This document shows positions 48,101-58,009 of a stretch of DNA of 64,000 nucleotides, piece by piece. This DNA is from Nemertoderma westbladi. Its lineage: Eukaryota; Xenacoelomorpha; Nemertodermatida; Nemertodermatidae. Numbering within the stretch: position 1 is the first letter of the stretch; each line of letters opens with the position of its first letter. The DNA is taken from the NCBI GenBank assembly GCA_032718475.1, contig JAUCBJ010008367.1:1-64000 (forward strand), written 5' to 3'. Below the pieces are notes generated by a model, which worked only from the letters and a program-made list of their open reading frames with translations, made no database searches and was not told where the DNA came from. The translations under genes were made by a program, and so were the position numbers.

Positions 48101-50263
48101 TATCCACTGGAGAAAACTGTCTATTGGACCGACGCTTTACTCGTGTTGGAGTATATAACCAATGAAGTCTGTCAGTTCAGCGTCTTCGTTACCAACAGAG
48201 TAGCCATTATACTCAGTCATACAATGATGGATCAATGGAGACATTGCCCCGGAACGATTAATCCAGCAGACATCGCCTCCAGGGGAGCAACTCCACAAGA
48301 ACTGGTAGACACTCCAGACTGGTTAGGTGGACCCGACTTCCTCTACAAAGAAGAAGAAGAATGGCCTCCTCATCTTACTACCACAGAGATTAGACAGGCC
48401 AAGGGAGCAGAGAAAGTCAAACGTAAAACTCGGGCGAGTAAATCGAAGTTATTCAAACCTATGGTAGATCTGTCTGTACTACATACTTCCGGAGACGACG
48501 CTTTGGATCAGAAACCCACAGCCACAAATAAGCTTGTTGTGGAAATCCGTGAGAAGGATTGGAAATCTGGAATACCAGACGTCTCGCAAGGACTCTCACC
48601 TCTTCTGCAGAGAGCGATACATCACTACAGTTCCTGGAATCGGCTCTGTAAGGCCATTACATATTTAAAGAGATGTTTTCACCATCACTACTCCGGGATG
48701 AAGACCAAAGGTGATACCGCTCCAATAACATCAGTGCAGGTCCATGTTATTAAAGATCTTCCCAAATATAAGATACCCGACAGGTTTCTGAAGGAGAAGA
48801 TCAGTTATCAGGAACATGAAGAAACCAACAAGCAGATGCTGAGACTCCTGCAATGCTATGAGGATTCCGATAAGTATTTCCTGTTGTTGAGAAATCCGCA
48901 GATACGCTTAAGGGATCGTTTCTCTAGCACAATGATAGATGGGTTGATATGTGTTGGAGGAAGATTAACGAATGCTCCATTATCCTTTGACACTAAGTTT
49001 CCCATACTCATTAGAAATCTTGAGATACCAGTCAAGATGATTGTAGATGTTCACAGCAAACTTTATCATGCTGGTAGAGAACGAGTTCTTAGCGAAATTC
49101 GAACTCGCTATTATTTTTATAAACCCCGTAGAGCTCTGAACCAAGTTCTTAGGAACTGCATACCCTGTAGGAAAGCATTCAGTAGGCCTTTAACACAGCG
49201 AGAGGCAGAATTACCTAGGGAACGAGTAAGCTTCTATGAACCACCCTTTACTAATACCGGTGTAGATTTATTTGGCCCTATTGAAGTATATCGTGCTAGG
49301 ACTATAGTCAAGAGATGGTGTGTCATCTTTGTTTGTATGACTTGTAGAGCTATCCATCTCGATATGGTGAACGATTTATCTACCAACAGCTTTCTATTAA
49401 GCTTACGACGACAGATCGCTCGCTTTGGCACTAGTAACACGATGAGATCTGATAAGGGAACAAACTTCATTGGTGCCAATAATGAAATCAAAGCTTACGT
49501 CAAAGATTGGAACCAAAGACAGGTGGACGATCAGCTACGAGTAACAGCGTCTAGCTGGACCTTCAACGCCGCCGACGCCCCTTGGTGGGGAGGAAGTTGG
49601 GAGAGATTAATAAGAAGTGTGAAGACCGCATTTCACTTTATAGTGCCTTGCCGCGCGTATCTCACCGACGAACTTTTGCGGACGTTAATGGAGGAAATCG
49701 CCGCCTATCTCAATGAGAGACCGCTTATGCCAGTCTCATCGAGTCCCGATTCCCTGGAAGCGCTAACACCCGCGCACTTCCTACTGAAGAAACCTGTAGC
49801 CATGCTCCCACAATCGGAAATCACAGACGGAGACGAATACTGCCGGCAAACTTGGCAACTCATGCAGTTGTTATCCCGTCGTTTCGCTGACCATTTTGAA
49901 AAACATTATCTGCCCACGCTACAACTTCGAACTAAGTGGTTTGCGCAGCAAGAAAACGTCAGCGCTGGAGACATGGTTCTTATTGTGGATGTAGATCTTC
50001 CACGTAAGCGGTGGCAGACAGGTCGTATCATCGAGACTCACATCTCGGATGATGGTTTGGTGTGATCGGTAGAACTCGTCGTCATGCGACGTAACTTCAA
50101 GAAACCGGGAATTGTCTTCGAGACACAGCAGCTCAATCGCCCAGTTGGTCGCTTATGTTTACTGGAAAGAGACAGAGAACTCTCCGGAAACTATGGGAGG
50201 CAAGATACTCTTCCCACGACCACCTCCCTAATCCAACAAACATCTAGGGACTCCCCAACTTAA
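42167..50263 (+). pseudogene. BEL/Pao copy 2: Gag-Pol polyprotein, two stop mutations
   Basis: One frame of about 2,698 codons. Approximate residues: Ala/Glu-rich coiled coil 385-455, DUF1759-type Gag core 785-900, three zinc knuckles 1066-1132, aspartic protease DSGSTG 1244, reverse transcriptase 1570-1780 with YMDD near 1737, RNase H 1914-2010, integrase HHCC from 2300 and D2366, D2428, E2475, then a DUF5641-like end. The order protease, RT, RNase H, integrase and the Pao-type RT/RNase H linker fit BEL/Pao. Only two stops interrupt it: TAG at 42854-42856 (CAG in copies 1 and 3) and TGA at 50063-50065 (CGA in copy 1). Both are C-to-T changes. The start is supported by copy 3 at 62659. Otherwise the frame is complete. 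Confidence 0.95.
45071..45853 (+). other. Cluster of 5' splice-site-like motifs in gag
   Basis: Seven matches to the animal 5' splice consensus lie in under 800 bases. The intron-side GT falls at 45074, 45215, 45257, 45296, 45347, 45593 and 45848. Four read (A/C)AG|GTAAGT exactly, and the rest differ at one or two places. All lie in the same codon phase and encode K/Q-V-S/R. Five of the seven are kept in copy 1. They could be real splice donors for subgenomic RNAs, or simply a repeated peptide motif. Confidence 0.55.
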
Positions 50264-51899
50264 CAACGGCTGGAGTGGGTGTATGACTATATTTTATATT
50301 TGTTTTTATTCTTTTATATTTATGTATGTATTATTATGTAATTTTATTATAATCGTTTTCTTTAATTTTATTTAGTAGATTGTTATTTTAGCGATTATTT
50401 AGTAGATTAGTGCAATATATATTCGCCGTTTATTACTTAATTACTTACATATTATATATTTAGTGCGACGGCGAGAAATAATCCTTTTCTCCTTCCTTAC
50501 TGTCCGTATTACCTTACAAATACGTAACTACAGTAAGATGAAATGTCCGTACTTATTAAAGTACAATAAAGCTCCTACTATATTTAAGTATTATTGGTAA
50601 GCAGAGTATTAGGAATGCAAAATTCAGATCCTCGTGTCTCGGCTAAACCAAGCTCTGGGTAGACCTTGGAAACAACTTGCCTCTTCTCACTGACATTGCT
50701 TCGTGCGATATTGCTCTCATACCGTATATTAAATAATACATATAGTAGCGTGATGTCCTTTTAACAGTAGCGTACAACGCAAAATAAATCTGTTAAACTC
50801 TTTGAGCATCTGTAATTCTAGTCGATTAAGATATCGCGGCACCCACCGATATACTTGAAAGACAAAATTTTAGAATCAGTGGTTAACGTCCCCAGACAAG
50901 TTCTGGAATAAACTGGTGCCCATCCTAAATATTAATTATTAATATTTACAAAATCTGTCAAATTTTAGATCCTTTAAAATTCTAGTCGATTAAGATATCG
51001 TAGCACTTACCGATACTCTTAAAAAGACAAAATTCCTAGAATCAAGCATCCCAGTCCCCAGACACGTTCTGGAATAAAATTACGTCTATTTAACATTAAA
51101 TAATAAAATTTACGGGAATAAATTTAAATTCATATATTTCAATGAATTTAATAAATTGTCATTTTTATACAATTTATAACATTCCCAAAATTCCATTAAT
51201 TAATAGATCATGGGAGCGGAGATTCACTCTATTAAGTGTATTTGTGTGCGAGAATCTCCAATATATAGTCAATAGCCGATAAAATTCATAAAATCACGTA
51301 TAGAGAGGATATTGACCATTAAAGAATTACTATTAAATAGCATCCCAGATCTGTATGCATGAGAATTACCCTAATTCTACCGCTAGCTTTCCATAATGTC
51401 ACCATGGCAACAACCACGCTAGAATTAGAAGTGAGTTAAAAGAACAATAGAAAGCTTGCCCCATTGAATAGCATAGGGAATAAATAGCGCACTGCTAGTA
51501 TCCAAGGATACATAATAAATAAAGTGACATTCTGGAAGGTACTGACTAATGGACAAATGGCCCGAATGTGTACAGTTTGTGGCAGTTGTGTTGAATTTGT
51601 GCGTTCATAGGTGAATGTTACTGCTAAAGTGTGTTTACAGTAGCTAGTCGCAATTGTGAAAGTAGCCCTAACTCTCCAGAAAGAACCTGAAGTACATCTA
51701 AGCCTTTGGGACGGACAGTGGAGTGACTTGTGCCGGTTATCGTTGTCGTTGTGTAGCTACATCGTTGGCGAAAGCACAGCGACGACGGTACATCGGCGCT
51801 GAGGATCTTGCACTGTCCGGGGGCAAAAGAGGGGTAGGCAGCGACGCCCGCTAGCCTAATATATAAACTCATTATAATATTGATAAACTCATAGCAGAT
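50264..51899 (+). other. BEL/Pao copy 2: pol to ORF A spacer with hairpin-AATAAA repeats
   Basis: Non-coding and conserved in copy 1 (6754-8387). It contains two diverged direct repeats (about 50815-50925 and 50980-51085). Each runs from ATTCTAGTCGATTAAGATAT to a hairpin CCAGA-N5-TCTGG and then, without a gap, AATAAA (hairpins at 50892-50906 and 51058-51072). A further AATAAA lies near 50571. GTGTTTACAG at 51631-51640 and TCATAGCAG just before ORF A are possible, weak splice acceptors. Confidence 0.8.
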
Positions 51900-53027
51900 A
51901 TGACTGAGTTGATAGAAGATGATCTTGGTATCAGAGAGCGATATACTCTACCTATACAAGCGTTTGTCGATAGCTTGATACGCGGCGACGCTGGTCCAAC
52001 TACTACGGAGGATGATGGTCGTTATATCGAACCGCCAATGTCCCAGGAGCAACTTACGCGTGAATTGGACTATCGAAAGTTCACCGCTCGCTATACGCAT
52101 CGTAATGGTACGTATATGGACTTCTTAACTACTGGCCATCCTATCGATTTACACGATACGGACGATGTAGATACCGAAAGGGAAATGGTTTTATTTAAAT
52201 ATCATACCCAGCGGAGTCGGAACGATAAACCGAGAATAGAACACGAGAACTCTATTCGAAACAGACTCGAAAGGGAAGACGTTGAAGAGCCAGATAAACG
52301 CAGTGACTTCAACGATTATCTGGAATTCCTGAGAGAGACATATCTCAATATTGCCAGCCAACAAAATCTCGAAACTCGATATCCTCAAGGTAAACATCAT
52401 GATCCTATGATAGAACTCAAACGACTCTATTTCACTATGATGTATCTTACCGCCGATCGACCGGTACCTGTCATCCCAGATAGCTTCGAACAGATGGAGG
52501 AATATTGTAAAACTGGAGAACGATCACCCGCGTTTCCCCTGCAGGACGTGCGTCTTTGGTATTACTGCGATGAATGCCCTAGACCCAATCAGCAAACGGA
52601 AAGACATAAACATCCGCGGAGACGTTGCGCTAAACACAGTTTTACCCGATATACTTATGGGAGTTTCGAGCGAAACCTGTTCGACGTATCCCCTACGGTC
52701 GCTCGACTCAAACGATCCTTGAATAAACCGATGATCAGAGTTCCGGAATACTCGGTCAGACCTCCTCATTCCTCAGTTAGACCTCAGACTCTTGATCCTA
52801 ATAGTATCACGGATCCTCCCGAACTGTACTCACTGTTCAAAGATCTAGTGTTACCCGAACAGTTGATCGGTGGCACTCCGGTAGTGGGCTCGCTAGATAT
52901 TCGCCAACCCTACCTAGCCGGATTAGGACGCGGTCATCTAATATCGCCGTTTAACCCATACAACCATCCCGGCTTCACCCTCGATCCAACCCGTTACGGA
53001 AGTCGAAGAGAGCGTCGTACGAAATGA
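51900..53027 (+). CDS. BEL/Pao accessory ORF A, unknown function
   Basis: A 375-residue reading frame after pol, with no family that I recognise. The start is supported by the same Met and following residues in copy 1 (6753, minus strand). The protein is hydrophilic and acidic in its first 150 residues, with no signal peptide and no membrane segment. A possible zinc site is C223-X2-C226, H236/H238, C243-X2-H246. Its last conserved stretch (GRGHLISPFN, near residue 350) is followed by unconserved residues up to the TGA. The conserved coding signal there moves into the +1 frame of ORF B. It is probably expressed with ORF B by a frame change, or as a separate upstream ORF. Confidence 0.8.
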   Translation: MTELIEDDLGIRERYTLPIQAFVDSLIRGDAGPTTTEDDGRYIEPPMSQEQLTRELDYRKFTARYTHRNGTYMDFLTTGHPIDLHDTDDVDTEREMVLFKYHTQRSRNDKPRIEHENSIRNRLEREDVEEPDKRSDFNDYLEFLRETYLNIASQQNLETRYPQGKHHDPMIELKRLYFTMMYLTADRPVPVIPDSFEQMEEYCKTGERSPAFPLQDVRLWYYCDECPRPNQQTERHKHPRRRCAKHSFTRYTYGSFERNLFDVSPTVARLKRSLNKPMIRVPEYSVRPPHSSVRPQTLDPNSITDPPELYSLFKDLVLPEQLIGGTPVVGSLDIRQPYLAGLGRGHLISPFNPYNHPGFTLDPTRYGSRRERRTK

Positions 53028-54441
53028 GTTAGACGCTATTCAGCAGAAAATCGGAAAGGGAACTTACGATTGTTTGGAGAAACGTAAATTGCAACAACAA
53101 GTCCAAGCGGTGAAGGAATTAGCTTTACCTCAGTTCGATAGAGAAATACAAAATCTCGAGGAGGACATCGAACGTGGACGAACCTACTCTTTACAAGAGT
53201 TCCTAGATGAGCGTCTACAACAACAAGCGGAGGAAAATCAGCTCGAGGAGAGACATATAGAACTAGATGAGAGAGAAGAAGCAGCTTTAGTCCAACCCGA
53301 AGCTCAAATCCTTATGACGGATCTCTACTCTAAAACCATCCTTCATCCCTCGATGGTTCCCCATTTCGGAGACAAACTCTTTGCGACGGTACAACCCCAA
53401 CCGGTTGATATCAACCTAAGATCTCGAGATCTTATCGCTGACGCTCCCATGTTGCAGCATCCGCCCATCGAAGCCGCTCGTGTCGATGGTATACTCGTTG
53501 AACCTCCGGACAATAGAGCGGATCTTGTCCGTCGCATGGTACACGATGTTAACATACGCGCTAGACCTTTACCGGACTCGTTTTATGGGATCAAAGATCA
53601 CCCTTATTACGTCAATCTAACACAATATTACATGGTAAAACCGGAAGATCCTACACATAGTTTGAGGTTTCTACCACTAATAAATCCTCTCGATCTTGTC
53701 GAACTCGAACAACTGCAGAAACATCTGGATCAGTTAGTTAAAGTAAACTCATTTCGAAAACCATATAATGTTTCCAGAATAGAGAAAGAAACAATACCTC
53801 CGTATAATCTTGATGGATTCATCAAAACTCGTTTAGTACACTGGAATCTTGACGTGTTATTCGAGGAGGAAAGAATACAACGATATGGAGATGTGGAAAC
53901 ATATACTACGCAATATTTAAAGTATAGAGACCTACCTAATGCTAGCGAATGCGCTACCTTGTGGCATCCAGTGGGAATGACCCTCGAAAACGCCACTAAA
54001 GAGTGGAACAAGACTCTTAACGTTATCGAGATGTATGGAGTTGTCACTTACGACAACGAAGGTAGCGTTCCGGTTGGAGAACTGGGAACTACGCGGATGA
54101 TACACATACGAGGACTCACTGGTTCTACCCACGTATTTACTCGAGCGTGTTCCGATGTGATTGATTATTCTTTTGAAACTCTTACTGAGACACAAAAGAA
54201 ACTCCGACATGGACAATTCGAACTCGCGCAGCGTTACGTCATCGACACCGAGCGCAAACCGGCCATGTGTATCGATGGATCGATGTTACCCCAGCCCGTG
54301 CTCGAGATGTTGTTTAACGAAAGAATCCTTAAAATCGGCTCCACTGTTTATGGAGACCTACAAAACGACTTTCGGAATATGGAGAACATTCCATACCCTT
54401 TCGTTGATACTCAGCTGATTGCTCCCTGGGCAGAAGGCTGA
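52942..54441 (+). CDS. BEL/Pao accessory ORF B, unknown function
   Basis: Open from 52942 (after a TAA) to a TGA at 54439-54441. The first ATG is only at 53074, but the residues before it, from IQPVTE onward (about 52984), are conserved in copy 1. So translation probably enters from ORF A by a +1 shift, or starts at a non-ATG codon. The first 110 residues after the ATG are rich in Glu, Gln, Leu and Arg and look coiled-coil. The remainder has no recognised domain and no membrane segment. The TGA is followed in the same frame by ORF C with no break in coding character, so it may be a mutated CGA codon or a read-through stop. Confidence 0.75.
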   Translation, partial: YRRLTHTTIPASPSIQPVTEVEESVVRNELDAIQQKIGKGTYDCLEKRKLQQQVQAVKELALPQFDREIQNLEEDIERGRTYSLQEFLDERLQQQAEENQLEERHIELDEREEAALVQPEAQILMTDLYSKTILHPSMVPHFGDKLFATVQPQPVDINLRSRDLIADAPMLQHPPIEAARVDGILVEPPDNRADLVRRMVHDVNIRARPLPDSFYGIKDHPYYVNLTQYYMVKPEDPTHSLRFLPLINPLDLVELEQLQKHLDQLVKVNSFRKPYNVSRIEKETIPPYNLDGFIKTRLVHWNLDVLFEEERIQRYGDVETYTTQYLKYRDLPNASECATLWHPVGMTLENATKEWNKTLNVIEMYGVVTYDNEGSVPVGELGTTRMIHIRGLTGSTHVFTRACSDVIDYSFETLTETQKKLRHGQFELAQRYVIDTERKPAMCIDGSMLPQPVLEMLFNERILKIGSTVYGDLQNDFRNMENIPYPFVDTQLIAPWAEG

Positions 54442-54456
54442 GATTTCTTCCGCACT

Positions 54457-56154
54457 ATGTATGCCAATACACCCAGCGGCATTACTAAAGTACAACGAAC
54501 CTCCATCGGACATCTTGCCTTTCAAGAATACGGATGGAATTTCAAGGTTGGAAATCCTATAAATTACCAACAAGTATATGGAGACCATTATTCTCGTTTA
54601 TACTTTGATGGACCATTGACCGCACCTGGCGCCGTGTATAGCTTTATGAGTGTTCCACTTCGTCCCTCCTTAGCTATATACACGATCTTTGAAAACGCAG
54701 CACTTGCCGGTTGGCTAGCCGATGTGTGCAGTCGTACCATACGCGCCCATCCCTTAATACTTGGAACCAAACTCGCCAAGTTAGATGAACACAATAAATT
54801 CATCCGCTTCGAATGTTTCAGGCGCTTTCTGACTCCGTTCCGTAACGTTGATAGTCAGTTCAAGGACCGCGCTCTGACCAAACTCAGCCTAAGAGACTCA
54901 GCTGCGGAGAAGCTAATCAGCGCGGGATTTGCTCTCTTTCAGGACGTTTGTATACAGAACTTACATTCATCTGTTATACAAAGACCCCGAATACCCACAG
55001 GTTATTCTGTCGTGGAAGTTCAGACAATGGGTCCGCTTGCGGAGACAGCCGCACCTACCTCAGCTATGCAATTGGAAGACGAACCAATATGCTTAGAATC
55101 TGAAGCGATCCAGCCTACAGCGCCCCGGAGCAGCGATAACGATTACGTCTTGGAGTGGTATCAAGGTCCACAATGTCTCACCGCATACGATTATCGACAC
55201 GCCAACTATGTTTCTCGAAAACGTTGTCGATTATGCGCATCGAGAGACCATTTCACCCCTATGGACTCAGACGTACCCTGCTCCTATTTCCACGAACAAC
55301 CGATGATGGAAATCTATTGTGCGTATTGCAGACTTAATAACTCGCATATTTTTGCAGTCTGCCCCCAATTTATGACTCAATGCCACCACTGTCAACTTAA
55401 AGGACATGCCAGTTATAATTGCCCCTTTAACCGCGATTTAGAAAGCGTAGATGAGATGATTACCCTGCGCTACATCCGAGCTTGGGAAGCGAACGTGGAT
55501 TTACATTGTGAGTCCCGCCATCGCTATTACCCTGGACGCTCTTACGAGGGAGTTTACACGTTCCATCCTTATTTATTCGCGTCTGTTGAACAAAAAACAC
55601 GCACACCGAGTTACGAACTAATGAAGCGTGTTGGTGAGTGTATTTCCACCAAATTTGTTCGAAAATATCTCAGGAACGTCAATCCTAACGATATTACTTC
55701 ATACCATTTGATCAATTTCATCCGTCAAGACTCTGAGTATGGCGATTTATTTATCAACTCGCACCCTGAGTTACAGGAAGTATCTCGACGGCCCTACGAA
55801 TATCGAGCCCGAGAACGCGAGCTGGAAAGAACCATTAAACCGAGGAAGTTTCTCACCACTCACGGTCCACCTACCGCCATTGTCCAGACGACCCGTCAAG
55901 GACCCGTAGGAGCTGCTGTCCTAAGACGCGCCCTAAAGGCCGTTAGACATCGCTCCACTGAAGTTGATATCGATCAACCAGGTACCTCGACCGGCGGATA
56001 CACCGATCGTAATCCTAAACCTTCTGATGCAATTGTATTGCACCCTTCACCCAGGAGTTACAGCCCTCCTAGTAAAGTGTCTCGCCCCAAAGAGAAAAGG
56101 ACTCTTGCTAGCCTCAAAAAACTGCGTAAACGCCGTCCGCGTAAGAAAGACTAA
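54457..56154 (+). CDS. BEL/Pao accessory ORF C, zinc-knuckle protein
   Basis: A 565-residue frame in register with ORF B. Three Cys/His clusters lie in its middle: C257-X2-C260-X4-H265-X9-C275, C288-X2-C291-X5-H297-X4-C302, and the canonical zinc knuckle C309-X2-C312-X4-H317-X4-C322. The last 20 residues are almost all Lys and Arg, like a nuclear-localisation or nucleic-acid-binding tail. No signal peptide or C-terminal anchor is present. This points to a nucleic-acid-binding protein rather than an envelope. The element already has a Gag with three knuckles, so this is a second, unrelated-looking set. The basic end is conserved in copy 1 (5288-5530). Confidence 0.8.
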   Translation: MYANTPSGITKVQRTSIGHLAFQEYGWNFKVGNPINYQQVYGDHYSRLYFDGPLTAPGAVYSFMSVPLRPSLAIYTIFENAALAGWLADVCSRTIRAHPLILGTKLAKLDEHNKFIRFECFRRFLTPFRNVDSQFKDRALTKLSLRDSAAEKLISAGFALFQDVCIQNLHSSVIQRPRIPTGYSVVEVQTMGPLAETAAPTSAMQLEDEPICLESEAIQPTAPRSSDNDYVLEWYQGPQCLTAYDYRHANYVSRKRCRLCASRDHFTPMDSDVPCSYFHEQPMMEIYCAYCRLNNSHIFAVCPQFMTQCHHCQLKGHASYNCPFNRDLESVDEMITLRYIRAWEANVDLHCESRHRYYPGRSYEGVYTFHPYLFASVEQKTRTPSYELMKRVGECISTKFVRKYLRNVNPNDITSYHLINFIRQDSEYGDLFINSHPELQEVSRRPYEYRARERELERTIKPRKFLTTHGPPTAIVQTTRQGPVGAAVLRRALKAVRHRSTEVDIDQPGTSTGGYTDRNPKPSDAIVLHPSPRSYSPPSKVSRPKEKRTLASLKKLRKRRPRKKD

Positions 56155-56224
56155 CTGTTTAGAGTATTTTTATATTTTAGAAACTGTGATTTGTTATATT
56201 TTATAGACTTAAATCCCATTTTCT

Positions 56225-56232
56225 GGGAGCGG
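56225..56232 (+). other. BEL/Pao copy 2 polypurine tract
   Basis: GGGAGCGG lies directly before the 3' LTR and is mostly purine, as expected for the plus-strand primer. The same bases precede the 3' LTR of copy 1. Confidence 0.6.
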
Positions 56233-57412
56233 TGTAAAGGCTTTTGCGGAATTAGCCGGTTATTTTCCCCGTAAAGTACTCTGTAGTTGGTTTAACAGGC
56301 ATAAAAGGCCGTGTCCTTACTGTACTGGTGTTTTAGAGGACATAAAAGCCATTTCTTCTGTATGTGTACTTTAGCGGACATAATTAGCAATTCTATGACG
56401 CAATGCGCCGGATCCTCTTGAAACAGTGTAGCTACCATGACGACGGCTAACAGCTGATGCTGTACACGTGGAGCTTTTTCTTTGTTCTCTGTTCCTTCTT
56501 TGTTCGGTCGACCAATCAGAGCGTTTTTTGCCTCTGCGTTAGAGATTGTATATAGAAACTCGTGGAGTTGAGTCAGTATGTGATTTTGTCCACAGCCTAG
56601 AACACCGGCTTTGGAACCTCCGTGTTTCAGTCTTTAGCCCAACATTAGTAGGCTTAATTATAGAACGTATATCTGTTATCATATCAATTCATAACATAAA
56701 AAACGAACCATAACTCACATATCATATCAATTTATACCTTAACACTTGTACTGCTATTTACTGTCGGTTATTCATTATATTTGTTGATGGAATATTATAT
56801 TTGGAATACTGATAAATAATCAGACACCCCGATCTTCTTGATATACTAAAGGTTAGAGAGACCGGTTACATATAACGATTGCGACTTACATTAAGTGGTT
56901 TGAAGTGAATCTAATGCTATTTCATAGGCCCTACATGTATTGTCTGTTGTTCTCTTTATATGTGACTAAAATTAGTGAAGGTCGGCAGATCAGTGTGCAG
57001 CATTGTGCAGTATTGTGTATGATTGTGACTGATAACAAAGCATCTCCTAAAGAATGCGCCATATACGTGAATCTATAGCCATCCCGTTGTGTCTAGTTTA
57101 AGTCATAACTCTGTTTACATATTTAGAGCGCCACGTCCTAAAGGAACTGTTAATATTTCCCGAAAGTGAATAATATTTGTCAGAGATTATATATATTACG
57201 ATCAGTCGAATAATACAGTAGGCCTACCCCGCAATACGGTTAGGCTTCCGAATCCAGTCTCCCGGGTATATCCAGCGGGTGAATGATCGCGCATAGACTG
57301 GCTTCGGCTAATGTAGTGTATCAAATACTTGTCATAGGCTAAAGACGATCTATTATCTAGAAGACATCCCAATTTGGCAGGTTAAACTGCTAAAGGTCTG
57401 AAAGCGCGAACA
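56233..57412 (+). repeat. BEL/Pao copy 2, 3' LTR
   Basis: A 1,180-bp partner of 38697-39859. It is followed by CCAGG (57413-57417), the second target duplication. LTR to LTR the element is 18,716 bp. Confidence 0.96.
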
Positions 57413-57417
57413 CCAGG

Positions 57418-58009
57418 CCTGAAGTTCAGTATTCTACTTTTGCTTATAGCAGAACGACATATTTTGCCATTAACATCTGGTTTAAAATGCGGAAGAATTA
57501 TAGTTAATTACTGTAGTACTGGAGTACACTCAAAGTACTGAAACACCGTGAAACACTGAATTGTACCGATTTACTGATGTCCTTGTATATATTCTTATTT
57601 TTGATGATGATATGGAGATGACGCTATATTAACTACTCTTATATCGCAACCTATCATTATTTATATTGGAAGAGGTAAGCTGTGGTTGGTAAATTAGCAG
57701 TCCCGGTTCACAATTAAGTGGTGTGCATGGGAATATATGTTATTTATTAGCCCCAACGTGCGTCAGCCTACCAAACTCCTTATTCATGTATCAATTTGCC
57801 TCAAGTCAGTAAATCAGTGTATTTCAGTCGGGTCCATAATACCCCGCCCCTAAAGGGTGTGCAGACTATGATTCTTGTTCACAATATGTTGTAATTTCCA
57901 TAAGAGATACGCCTGTTTGTTATCTAGAGCGCAACATCTGAAATGGAACTGTTAATACTATCCTGTATGTGAGCATAGCTGTTAGGAATTATATTCACAC
58001 TTATATTTA
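57418..58009. other. Gene-free stretch
   Basis: No gene or repeat is recognised between the end of copy 2 and the LINE relic. Confidence 0.5.

Noticed and set aside
51900-56154. ORF A-C as an envelope gene
   Set aside because: No N-terminal signal peptide, no furin-like site in a suitable place, no C-terminal membrane anchor. The C-terminus is Lys/Arg-rich.
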